Source: Epiperipatus broadwayi (taxonomy: Eukaryota > Onychophora > Udeonychophora > Euonychophora > Peripatidae). From it: a stretch of DNA of 64,000 nucleotides. Below are positions 23,319-33,490 of this stretch, in pieces; positions within the stretch are counted from its first letter, which is position 1, and each line of letters starts with the position of its first letter. The notes below the pieces were generated by a model that saw only the letters and a list, made by a program, of their open reading frames with translations, did no database searches and was not told the DNA's origin. The translations under genes and the position numbers were made by a program. The stretch spans positions 4,257,366-4,321,365 of the forward strand of contig JAQFVV010000032.1 of NCBI GenBank assembly GCA_028023455.1, in the 5' to 3' direction.

Positions 23319-24355
23319 CACACCTGGGTCTCGTTTTACGCTATAGATAGGTTCCTCAGAAAACATGCGCAAACGAAATCGTGCAAAAATAGACGTAACT
23401 TACATTGAAAAAGGGGGAATGTGGTCTGTGATTTTTCAAAATTCGTGTAAAAGCAAAGCACCAATGTAAAATTACTTTAAAATTCGCGCAAAAAAAAAAA
23501 TAAGGAAATAAAATATGACTAATAAAAAATTTCAAATTTGAAAAAAATTGATACAAGACAAACTTTTTTTAACTATAATATTTAATTTTATTCAAAATAA
23601 TATATTTTTATGCATAATTTACATTTTTTTATACACGTTTTAATTATTATCGATATTTGCCGAAAAACACACGTTCGTTTGCAAACTGAGGAAATACAAC
23701 TAGCGCTAACTTCACACTCATGTTGTATCAATAGATTTCTGCTGACAATGTAATTAGTATTTAATCTTTGAGATGATGATTTTATTAATTGTTTATGAAC
23801 TTAGACTTACGATAATAAAAAGACATTTATTCACCACTGCTGGGAAAAAATTAATTAAAAGTAACAACTAAAAATTAAATTCTTATTTTTGTCTTTAATT
23901 TTCAATTCCGTTTAAAAATAAAATTTCATTTCACTGCTATTACTCACCTTTTAAAATAAACTTGTGGACACTAAATGATTAATAATTGATTACGTTCTTT
24001 TTTAAAAAGCAAAAACAGAATGTGATGTAAAATGCAAAATTAACACGCACAATGTTTGAACCAATTTACATTATAATCTTGTAAAATTTAATGTGTGTAT
24101 ACATAAAATATGGAAATTATGATTTTAATTTCATTATTGCATAAAATCTTACTATTATAAAGCACTGAAAATATTGAAATTACTAAGATGAAAGTCGAAT
24201 TCCAATAATGTGCTATTACTTTCAATATAACGTAAGTGCATGTTTATTATTTAAAGTAATAGCGCATTATCGGAGTTCGACTTCCGGTGAACTTCAAAAT
24301 CGCGTAACTTTAAAATTGTGTTAAATAAGTCTGCGTAAAAAGAGACACAGGTGTA
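23319..24355. mobile_element. TIR DNA element with TA target site, 1.04 kb
   Basis: The left end reads CACACCTGGGTCTCGTTTTA and the right end in reverse complement reads TACACCTGTGTCTCTTTTTA; both continue CGC. TA flanks each end, suggesting a TA target duplication as in Tc1/mariner, PIF or related families. Internal CG-containing motifs such as CGCGTAACTT recur. An inner inverted pair, GTCGAATTCCAATAATG at about 24195 and its partner at about 24265-24292, forms a second hairpin near the right end. No transposase is recognisable, so it is non-autonomous. Confidence 0.75.
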
Positions 24356-24842
24356 TATTATGAGGATGTTATGTAGTATTATTTTAGAGTGCAGCATTTG
24401 ATTCAAAGTGACTTTGGATTTTTTTTTTTTTAGCAATATTGATATTAAAAAAAAATAGACTTTTTCCCCATATATATTTATTTATATATAGTATAATAAA
24501 TTATATTTTACAAGCTTTTTGTCTAAATGAACAATAAAATGTTAAAATGAACCACAAATGTATAAAATTATATGGCACTTATTTTCATTTTTTCAACAGA
24601 TGTTTTAGTCCCAAACCATATCAAAATTAACTATACATATAAAAATAAATAAATATATATACATATATATCAGCACATAAATCTTATTCCTGTTAATATG
24701 TTTATTAAAAGTTAAAATTTTAGATCTTAACATAGTGGATGAACGAATTTAGATATCTCATTTAAATTTTTTAACAATATATAAAATAAGTTACTGATTT
24801 AAGAATATACTATTAGTAAATTTTTTAATTATAATAATAGTA

Positions 24843-24843
<1 letters not shown>

Positions 24844-24929
<86 letters not shown>

Positions 24930-24942
24930 TATTATTATTATT
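24844..24942. repeat. (TAA)n microsatellite
   Basis: About 30 units of TAA/ATT-type repeat, turning into a short ATT run at the right edge. A minus-strand frame translating it as poly-Tyr is not a gene. Confidence 0.95.
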
Positions 24943-25049
24943 TAGCAGAAATACTTTTGAATCATTGTCAAATAAAATCATGTCAACTGAAAAAAAAAAG
25001 CAGATACATGATTTTCCAAGATCTTTGTATATCAATATTTTTATTTTAT

Positions 25050-25755
25050 TATATAATCTTTATATTGATTTATAAAGATTGCCTCCAATTTTTTTTTGTT
25101 AGGATGCCTTTCTTCATTTAATATCCTCATATAATCTGGGTTAAATGTAAATTTAACATTGCAAGATTGTTCATGATCAAAGAAGTCATGCAATATTAGA
25201 CTAATTATTTATAGTATTTTTTACATGACTGTATTGTAGTTTTTTTTTTTCAAAATATATCTCAATTCACCAATGTATGCCTTATTGCATTCATATATAA
25301 TTTGATATATAATATTACTTTTTGCATTTTAAGAATAGTATTTTTAAAATTAGTAATAATTCAATTTACATTTGGAAAAACAAAATGAAACATTGTACTT
25401 ATCATTACTTTTTTAAAAATAAAATTGGATTTAATATTTTAAAATGGCTATAGATATCAATTAATAATTCTAAAAATACTCTTTCTAAAGTAATATTATT
25501 TATCAAATTATATAGTGAATACAATAACTTTTACATTGGGGAATCAAGATTTACATTGGTTAAAAGACTAAAAGAAAATTAATTACTATTCAATCATGTA
25601 AATAAAATCAGTCTAATATTGCCTCAGCTTTCTTTGACCATGAACAATCTTGCATGTTAAATTTATCCTTAACAGGTGTTATACAAGGACATTAAATAAA
25701 AAAATATATCCTAAAAAAAGTTAGAGACATTCTTTATAAATCAATCGTATAATAA
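25050..25755. repeat. Inverted pair of PLE-like 3' coding fragments
   Basis: Left arm 25050-25215 (minus sense) and right arm about 25600-25755 (plus sense) both encode FFDHEQSC. The left arm continues NVKFTFNPDYMRIL and then LEAIFINQYKDYI, an open stretch of about 45 codons resembling the C-terminal tail after a GIY-YIG domain. AGTCTAATATTG occurs in both arms. The right arm has stops. The spacer of about 390 bp is AT-rich. Assignment to a Penelope-like element rests on the tail and on the PLE pieces nearby. Confidence 0.55.
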
Positions 25756-25917
25756 AAAGACCATCTGCTAAACTGATATCCACAGTTTTTAAAAAATCAT
25801 GTTATATCTGCCTTTTTTTTTTGTTGACTGTGACTTAAGTTGACAATAATTACAATGTAGTAATTGGAATTACTTATGTTTAATTAATACATATAGTTAT
25901 TATCTATTGTTATTATA

Positions 25918-25921
<4 letters not shown>

Positions 25922-25967
<46 letters not shown>

Positions 25968-25975
25968 TATATATC
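25922..25975. repeat. (TA)n microsatellite
   Basis: About 20 TA units with a short imperfect extension. Simple repeat only. Confidence 0.95.
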
Positions 25976-26335
25976 ATAAAATAATTAGAGGTGTGATTTG
26001 CATACCTTAAATGTTTATATAAAATAGTTTTAAAAATTGTAAAAGCTTAATAATTGATAATAGTTTGCATTTGTCAAATTTGCTAATTGCACACTTGAAG
26101 AAACAAATTTTATATATTTGTCCAACAATAAAACAAAATAATAAAAATATATATCTATTGGTTAGACAGAAATCAAGAATTATATATATATATATAATCA
26201 AAATTACACCAAATTCACAACTAAAACAGATTAGCCCAAAAAATAAAATCTGAAACACTACCAATGGTTTTACTGTTATTAGCATACTTCTCAAGTGTAA
26301 AGAACTACAAAATAACATATTTTAACTAAAAATTA

Positions 26336-26596
26336 CCCACTATTCCACTTCCCATCTACCCTTAATATTAAAAGGACTTTTAAATAAATTAACTGCTTCA
26401 GAATCATAAATTTTTAATAATAAAGATTCTTTAATTTTTTTTATTTCATTACTCTCAAAGAACACAACCTTAGCTTCATCAAAATGAATAAATCCTGTAT
26501 CTTTTACATGGATATATAAGGCAGAACTAAGATATTTATTTCTAACCCTACTTTTATGTTCCTTTATTTTTTCATTTAAACTCTAACTACTCTGAC
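26336..26596 (-). pseudogene. GIY-YIG domain fragment of a Penelope-like element
   Basis: Read on the minus strand from the (TA)n tract at about 26597, an open stretch of about 80 codons runs to a stop near 26336. It contains SLNEKIKEHKSRVRNKY, SSALYIHVKDTG, FDEAKVVFFES and KSPFNIKGRWEVE. SLNE..KEHKSRV and ALYIH..DTGH are the conserved central part of GIY-YIG nucleases at the C-terminus of PLEs. The fragment lacks the initial Tyr-Ile-Gly part, which appears replaced by (TA)n. It is the best-preserved PLE frame in the window, although it has no start codon of its own. Confidence 0.75.

Positions 26597-26623
<27 letters not shown>
26597..26623. repeat. (TA)n microsatellite inside a PLE fragment
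   Basis: About 13 TA units marking the 5' break of the GIY-YIG fragment. Confidence 0.9.
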
Positions 26624-26627
<4 letters not shown>

Positions 26628-26714
26628 CTTTCAAAAACAAAGGATAATATATTACTCCAGGAATAATATACACTATTCCAGGTATAGACTATATATATAT
26701 GTGCATGTGTGTAT

Positions 26715-26960
26715 TGTAATGGTCAAATTTTGTACATTCGTGTAACAGAATCTAGAATCCAGACAAAGAGACCAAAGCTGACCAGACCAGTATTGTGACG
26801 TCTTGAATCCGACTAAACTTCAACTCATTTGCCAGTACTCCATGACTCAAGACCCTACGAATGACCACACTTGAAGTTACACATAGTATATCTCTCTTTC
26901 ACGGCTGGCATAGTGTAGGGAGAAACATGAAACTTGGGACTTAAATATATATTAACTAAT
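26715..26960 (+). mobile_element. Possible LTR or element start, relative of 16253
   Basis: Starts TGTAATGGTCAAA. It shares with the 16253 copy the opening, a CTTGAATCC-type string and a GGCTGGCATAGTG block. It is less AT-rich than its surroundings. No paired end was found. Confidence 0.35.
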
Positions 26961-29480
26961 TAAATTGCTACCAGCACGAAATTAAAGATAACTTTTATAA
27001 ATGATAATTAATGCATATATAGTTATATCACATATATAATTAACTCACATATATAATTAACTAAGATTGACTTGGATTGAAATAGGAATGAGAAATAAAA
27101 TGAAACCAGAATAAATTTAACATATATTTATTAATCAAACAAAATATAATTTAGGTGGGAAAAGCATGCAGGCTTTATAATAGGAGGATTTGACATTTTT
27201 CCTCAACAAATTTTTTTAATTATTAATATGGAAATACACTTAAAGAATCACCAAGTTGTGCCTAAATAAGATTCTGCCAATTACTATTGAAAGTGGTAGC
27301 TACTATTATAAATTTGATGTACCAGTCCTAGGCATAAATATTTATTATCTTTTCCTTCTATATATATTTTTATTTAAACCTTTAAATAAATATTTTAAGC
27401 AAAATATTTAGGGAGACATTATTAATTTAATCAAGTATGAGCATGTAATTTAGCTCAGAGTAGAGATTGAACCCACAAACCAAAGATATAAATTTCAGTT
27501 TAATGCTGAATAATTAATTAAATTATGGGACTCAGAATTGGCTATAAAGAGATCACTGACATGCTACAGCACTGGCAAATTACAATAACAGAGCACCTTG
27601 CAGATAGATTAGAGTCAAGGGTTTTTGCGACAAACACCGGTAGGTACCCTGTAACCGAGCGTCCTACTGCTAAAAAGGTCGGGATGGCTAACATGACTGC
27701 TGAGAATTTTTATATCTGGTCTTACTAGTGTGCACCCGAAAGAAGGTAAGATGGGATGGCCTTTCCCAAAGTCCCATCTTAAGGAGAAGATGCAGCAAAA
27801 TGTTAAACTTTGAACTGAAGTTAAGGTATCTAATCCAGCAAGCGAAAGTATGATATTAATTATTATAAAAATATGGGCAATAGCCCGGTCAGTATAACTA
27901 TCATGAGCCAATTCTAACGTCACTATAGAAAATCAAACGACATTAAGAGAACAAATAAAACTATAATAAAACTCTGGTTTATAGGTTTCAATCTATATAT
28001 ATAATTTATTACAGGGGAGGGGAAAGCATATTGATCGAATGGCCAAATAATTTCTAAATATACTTGCGTATTATTACTAAGATTAGTACATTACTTTAAT
28101 CTCAATAAGATAAAATTTAATAACAGGACACACTACATATAAAATTTATAGAAATTCGAACCAGTGAACATCGATATTATTATTAAGAAAATAGCTATGT
28201 GGACGATTTTTACAATTATATCTCCGCATATATATTTCGTTTAAATACTCACTGCTTCGAAGCATTGGCATATAAATAAGAATAACAGTAAAGAAAAATT
28301 ATAGGCACAGCCACAGTGATTGACAAAGAAATTAGTGTAGGTTACATTTAGTTTAATCAAGTTATAGACAAGTTATATAAATGAAATAATATTTACTTAA
28401 ACAAGAATTGATAATAAGTATTTATAAGAGTTTAAAAAAAAATACATTATTTTTATAGTTTGCTAGCTTTAAACTTTGAAGTGGAAATTTTTAATTTAGA
28501 AATAGTTCGTTAACACAGAGCTCTGAGTTATAGACTGATGTTACCGATTAGTTGCTGGACTGGATAAGGTGTTGACTTTCAGTTATTGTGGTCTTCTTGA
28601 GTGGGCATAGCTGGACAGTTTCTTGTGGCAGCTCTGGTGGTTGAAGCATCGGCTAGCAGTGATCGCACCTTCTTTCATAGGATTTAGAAGCAGCCATCGC
28701 CTTTCTCTCATCAGATTTTTCAAAGATCGATCTGACATAGATTCAGCATGGCGACACCCTTCTAAAATTAATGACCTCTCCCTTACAAGCTTAAAATTTA
28801 CTCTATATGTTTATCAGAGAAAGAATCCATTCCACCTAGAAACCCATTAACTCTATCTAAAATATTACACTAAAATGCAAGATTTCTCACTTTGATCAAA
28901 AATTATTTTACTAGGCTTCCATGATGCTGTAGATCCTCTCCTAGGTGTCAAAATAGTTTTGTTAAAGTGAGTTTAATGACTATTTTTTTTCTATAAATAA
29001 ATTTAGTATAGCAATGGTCAACTTTCTAAGTTTGATTTAATCCCAGGTGTGGAGGACTTAAATGCAAATCTGTTTATCACCAACTTTTTATTTTTAACTA
29101 AAAACTTTTTGCTCTTTTACAAAAACACAATCATGCCACTCCATATATATTATTATATAAAATGAATCATACATTCACGTACGAATTTATGTTTATTAAA
29201 TTTAATAAATTGACATTTCTACTATTTAAAATTATAACATTAAATTTTATATTTTATAAATAAATGATTTAACATTATATTCGCTGTAATAACTACTAGC
29301 CTATATATGTACAGCGTTTATTCATATGTGCATATATAATGCTGCGCACCCAGTCGTGATAGAAAGGTTTATACATTTATTTATTAAAATATTCATTTTA
29401 ATAGGATTTGAACCCAGCACAGATAGGTTTTGTAGGTAAACTGAAAGGTGCAACGAACAGGGCTTGAACCTGACCATTGC
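26961..29480. other. Unclassified DNA with less AT-rich islands
   Basis: AT-rich with islands at about 27530-27930 and 28540-28800. GGTTTGTGGGTTCAATCTC on the minus strand at about 27463-27482 and CTGGGTTCAAATCC near 29405 resemble B boxes of tRNA-derived repeats. The 102-codon minus frame at 27615-27923 and the 75-codon plus frame at 28623-28850 have no motif I know and are not called. (TA)n lies at about 29484. Confidence 0.35.
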
Positions 29481-30002
29481 TGTATATATATATATATATA
29501 TATGTAAACTCTAAATTAAACAGCTCCATGATTATGTAAGCAAAGGGAGTAAATCACTCCCCCAGGCTATTATTTTATAACCTAGGGGAGGGTGACTTAC
29601 TTTTTGTTCATATATATATAAAATTTTGTACTTAATGAATAAATTATTGGTCTTTTCTATCTATATTTTGCGAAATTTTTCAAAGAATCACTAAATTAAC
29701 TTTAATCAATGCATAAGAAGTATTAATTGTCTAATAATCAATGGATTGTGAATATTTTGATTTAATCCTGAAATGAACCAAAAACTTTGTATAGTTTTCA
29801 GATAAATTATCTATTAGTAATTTGGATAAAAATAAATGCTTTAAAAACAAGGGAGGTTCTATATAAAGGTAATAAAAATATTTATTAAGCTTGTGTAAAT
29901 TAGAAATATATATATATATATACAGTGAGATTTTCAATAAGAAAAGCTTCTAGAAAAAATAATTAGTAAAAGGAACATTATGATTTATACAACAAAAGAA
30001 AA
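29481..30002. other. AT-rich DNA with short (TA)n tracts
   Basis: Small (TA)n tracts near 29484-29502 and 29907-29921. An imperfect inverted pair lies near 29535-29600 (GGGAGTAAATCACTCCC and the ...GGGGAGGGTGACTTAC side). No gene seen. Confidence 0.45.
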
Positions 30003-30300
30003 GTTATTCTGGTATCATTTTTAAATTTAGTATTTAAATAATATTTCTTTTGATATCTACACACTAACAAAAAGAACCCACTTTCTGATTAATTACTGTC
30101 AAAAAAAAAAGGCAAATTACTTGGGTATCATTTTTAAATTTAGAGTGAATGTAGAAATTTTATGTAAATTGAAAAATGTATAATTGTGTATTACTTTTTA
30201 CAGATATACGCAAACAAAAACAACCCATTTTATGATTAACTACTGTCCAAAAAACGTAATATTCGGGTATCATTTTAAAATTTAATGTGAATTTCTAAAT
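30003..30300. repeat. Tandem repeat, about 2.5 units of 115-135 bp
   Basis: GGTATCATTTTTAAATTTA occurs at about 30011 and 30125, with a variant at about 30258. The intervening AACCCA...TGATTAA(T/C)TACTGTC block occurs at about 30077 and 30220. The units differ by small indels, so the array is old. Confidence 0.75.
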
Positions 30301-30454
30301 TTTTATTTTTAAATAGTATAATATTATTTACCATTAGTTCCTCTAATTTCCTATTACAAAACTAAAAAAGCCAGGCCCTTAAACATAATATGTATGTGTT
30401 TTTGATTAGCATCAATGCCATCAAACGGCTGACAGGAGAGAATAGAAAACAACC

Positions 30455-30690
30455 AAATAATAAATATAATGGTAATAAACTATTATAAACAGTCTTTCAG
30501 TAATAGTTTATTACTGTTATATTTATTTTAACTGAAAGTACTTCTGCTGATTAAAAGACTGTTTATAATAGTTTATTACTGTTATATTTATTATTTTTAT
30601 TATATATATATATATATATATATATAATAAAAATAAATAAATACATACTTGTTTTTATTTTTCATATATATATATATATATATATATACA
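30455..30690. repeat. Inverted/direct repeat cluster ending in (TA)n
   Basis: TAATAGTTTATTACTGTTAT occurs twice in direct order (about 30501 and 30570) and its complement lies upstream at about 30463-30485, giving hairpin potential. Two (TA)n tracts follow at about 30601-30626 and 30664-30688. Confidence 0.75.
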
Positions 30691-30724
30691 TAAGTATGTG
30701 GTATGTGGTCTGTACTAGATTTAA

Positions 30725-30850
30725 TATGAATATAAGGGACTTAAACTCAGACTTTCAAGATCCCTATAGTTATCCAATGCATCTTATACAACTGATGCAT
30801 ATGACCACATACATGTAAAAAAGATACATGATCTTTAATATATATATTTC
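30725..30850 (-). repeat. Family A repeat, truncated copy
   Basis: Begins GGGACTTAAACTCAGACTTT and continues through TATCCAATGCATCTTATACA, ACTGATGCATATGACCACA and a GTAAAAAAGAT block. These match the head portion of family A. The body is missing. Confidence 0.75.
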
Positions 30851-30924
30851 ATTCAGCCATCTCCTGTATAATTAAATAGATATATTAAAATCCTTGTATA
30901 AGGGGTTAGATATATTTAACTACA

Positions 30925-31415
30925 GTATGATGGACAGGATACAGGCTGAATCTGTAATATTTGAATACAAATATATTTTATATAGTTGGAGCTTAGATGT
31001 AATTTTAGGGGATTTGAATACAGACTTTCAAGCTCCTTTCAGCTATCCAATCCATCTCATACAACCATTACACATGACCACACAAATGTGTAAAATATAA
31101 ATGATCTCCAATGTGCAAGGGAAAGAATGTCTATTAAAGTTTCAAGATTTGCTATGATTATATATATGTGTGTGTTTGTGGAAGATAATCTAGATCAGCT
31201 GATGAATGGTGCTTCACCATAAAATACCCACATTGGAGGTTATTCATCTTTTACACATATGTGTGGTCATGTTATCAGTTGTATAAGATAGATCAGATAG
31301 CTGAAAGAAGCTTGAAGGTCTATGTTTAAAACCCCTTTAATTACATCTAATCTTCAATTATATAAAATATACTTGCATTCAAATATTACAGATTCAGTGT
31401 ATATCCTGCCCATCC
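30925..31415. repeat. Family A palindrome, about 490 bp
   Basis: The arms at about 30925-31110 and 31225-31415 are inverted copies. Each holds a family A head (GGGGATTTGAA.. left, ..AAACCCC right), a CTGAATCTGTAATATTTGAA block and a TATATTTTATATA block. The centre near 31165 has part of the family A body (CTATTAAAGTTTCAAGATTT). It represents two family A copies in opposite orientation together with flanking DNA. Confidence 0.8.
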
Positions 31416-31835
31416 CTCTTCTGTGTAGTTAAATGGACAAAGTGCTATACATGAGGAATCAGAGTGACTTAAAGTTAATATGAGCATGAGGAATAATATT
31501 GGCATCAGAAAGGAATTTGGGCATTCCATCAGATTTTCAATGGCTGAAGAATTGAAGGCTAGAATAGATTGAAGCATGTCCATTAAAGTTTCAAGATTTT
31601 CTTTCATAATATAAACTGAGTGCTGATTATATATGTGTGTGGGAGATGATGATCTGGATCAACTGATGAGTGCTGGTTCAGCATGAAATACATAAATTAA
31701 AAATCATTTAACTTTTACACATATGTATGGTCATGTGTATTGGCTGTATGAAATAGATTAGATAACTGAAAGGAGCTTGAAAGTCTTTGTTCAAATTCTC
31801 TCTAATTACATCTAAACTCCAACTATATAAATTAT
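31386..31835 (+). repeat. Family A repeat, near full length
   Basis: A roughly 450-bp copy. From left to right it has a CCTGCCCATCCCTCTTC end, a GAGCATGAGG body, CATTCCATCAGATTTTCAAT, CCATTAAAGTTTCAAGATTT, GGGAGATGATGATCTGGATC, AACTGATGAGTGCTGG, ACACATATGTATGGTCATG and the GAAAGTCTTTGTTCAAATTC head. The head has a tRNA-T-arm-like GTTCAAAT string, but it lies at the far end from the body in that orientation, so it cannot be a normal 5' pol III promoter. Family class is unresolved. A 73-codon minus frame inside it is not a gene. Confidence 0.75.
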
Positions 31836-32069
31836 ACTGTATTCATATATATATATATTAAATAATGTCTATTGCCATACTAGCAATTAAATAATAAAAC
31901 AGAAATTCTCATAACACTACAGTACTAGCTAAAACAACATTTTTTTTACTAAAATTCTTACACAACCATGGTTTCATCTATTAACAAATAAACTTTCTCA
32001 AGTGAAATTCAGCTAAACATACAACATATATAGACAAAACAAAATAGTCTTCCCATCATTTACTTCAAC

Positions 32070-32640
32070 AATTAACTTCCTTTCACATTAAAGGATGTCT
32101 TCATGAGATTGATGGTCTCAGATTCAAAAAAAGTTATTACTCTTCTTTTCAACTCACTTTTTTCATAAAATATAACCTCTGCATTATCAAATATTTTATG
32201 ACCTATATTTAGTTCATGAATATACAAAGCTGAGTTTTGATATCTATTTTTAACTCTACTCTTATGAACATTAACTCTTTCATTAAGACTTAATTTACTC
32301 TGACTGGTATATATTTTTCATCAGTTACAAGATATTTTATAAACTGTCTCAGGAATAGATATGTAGGCTACTTTCATATCACCTAATAAAAAATTATTGT
32401 TATAAATCAATTTACTAATTGATGCCTTATAGGGCAATGAAATAAATTCTTTATTTACATTATCAATTAAATTTTATTATTCAATTTATAGATATTTTTA
32501 TTAAATATAGTATTCCTAATAAATTCATGACTACATCCTAACTCAATATAATCAGAAGCAAATTGACACTTCTGAATATAATTATTATTTTCAAAATTAT
32601 TAAGTCTTCTAGTCCTATAATAAAAATTCAATAAAGAAAG
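32070..32640 (-). pseudogene. PLE linker and GIY-YIG domain, left copy
   Basis: The minus strand reads DYIELGCSHEFI, then EFISLPYKASISKLIY, LLGDMKVAYISIPETVYKIS, then after a break QSKLSLNERVNVHKSRVKN, SALYIHELNIGHK, FDNAEVIFYEKSELKRR and SFNVKG. In PLEs the segment ending YKIS-C leads into the GIY-YIG nuclease that nicks DNA for target-primed reverse transcription. Stops and small frameshifts are present, including in the Y-x-G block. Confidence 0.8.
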
Positions 32641-32739
32641 TTTCTTATGAATAAAAAAAAAACCCTTTTACTCATAAGAATTTTTTTTTTTTAATTTTTC
32701 TTATAAGAATAGAAGCTTAATTAGTTTGAAAATAATAGT

Positions 32740-33320
32740 TATATTCAAAAGAGTCAAATTTCTTCTGACTATATTGAGCTTGGTTGTAATCATGAATATA
32801 TTAGGATTATTATATTTAATAAAAGTATCTATAAATCTGTTAATAATAAAGATTTCATTGATAGTGTGAATAAAGAATTTATTTCATTGCCATATAAGAC
32901 ATCAGTTAGTAAGTTGATTTATAAGAATAGTTTTTTATTAGATGATATGAAAGTGGCCTGGAAGAAAGGCCTGAATGTAAATTCATTACTAAAAGCTCAA
33001 ACAAATCAATTGACTGCAAATTATTTCTGGAGTAGTTCATAAGATACTTTGTATTGGTCATAACATTTATATAGGTCAGAATAAATTAAGTCTTAATGAA
33101 AGCATTAAAGTTTATAAGAGTAGGAATAAAAATAGATATCAAACTCAGCTTTGTATATTCATGAACTGAATACAGGTCAAAAAGTATTATTTGATAATGC
33201 AGAAGTTATCTTTTATGAAAAAAGTGAATTGAAAAGAAGAGTAAAAGAAACTTTGATGATAAAATTTTTTGAATCTGAGCCATCAATCAGACATCCTTTG
33301 ACATGAAAAAAAGTTGGTTG
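32740..33320 (+). pseudogene. PLE linker and GIY-YIG domain, right copy
   Basis: The plus strand reads SSDYIELGCNHEYIRII, EFISLPYKTSVSKLIY and LLDDMKVAWKKGLN, then a divergent stretch with stops, then IYIGQNKLSLNE in another frame, SALYIHELNTG and FDNAEVIFYEKSELKRR, with a further frame change between the last two. It retains the IYIGQ motif that the left copy has lost. About 30 residues after DDMKVAW differ from the left copy, which suggests an indel or a different parent element. Confidence 0.8.
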
Positions 33321-33490
33321 TTGAAGTGAATGGTAAGAAGACTTTTGTGAATATATGTTGTGTATATGTTTAGTTGAATTTTATTTAAAAGTCTATTTGT
33401 TAATAGATGAAACCATAGTTGGTAAGATTTTTAGTAAATTTTGTTTTGGGTAGTATTGTAGTGTTATATGAATTTCTCTTTTATATATAT

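Larger units (their letters stand above)
31890..33490. mobile_element. Head-to-head pair of Penelope-like element fragments
   Basis: Two PLE 3' portions lie in opposite orientations around a centre near 32670, giving a 1.6-kb imperfect inverted repeat. Outer non-coding ends also match: GGTTTCATCTATTAACAAAT at about 31970 and its complement at about 33387-33407. Both copies lack the main RT part. The centre contains a small hairpin around AACCCTTTTACTCATAAG. Opposed, 5'-truncated copies are a known oddity of PLE insertions. Confidence 0.8.

Noticed and set aside
24838-24945. Possible CRISPR-like array of short repeats
   Set aside because: Pure trinucleotide repeat without spacers, in eukaryotic DNA.
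27615-27923. 102-codon minus-strand frame (and the overlapping plus frame at 27525-27728)
   Set aside because: Lies in a less AT-rich repeat-like patch, has no known motif, and both strands are open, so coding status is unsupported.
31386-31607. 73-codon minus frame as a secreted peptide
   Set aside because: It lies entirely inside a family A repeat whose other copies do not preserve the frame.
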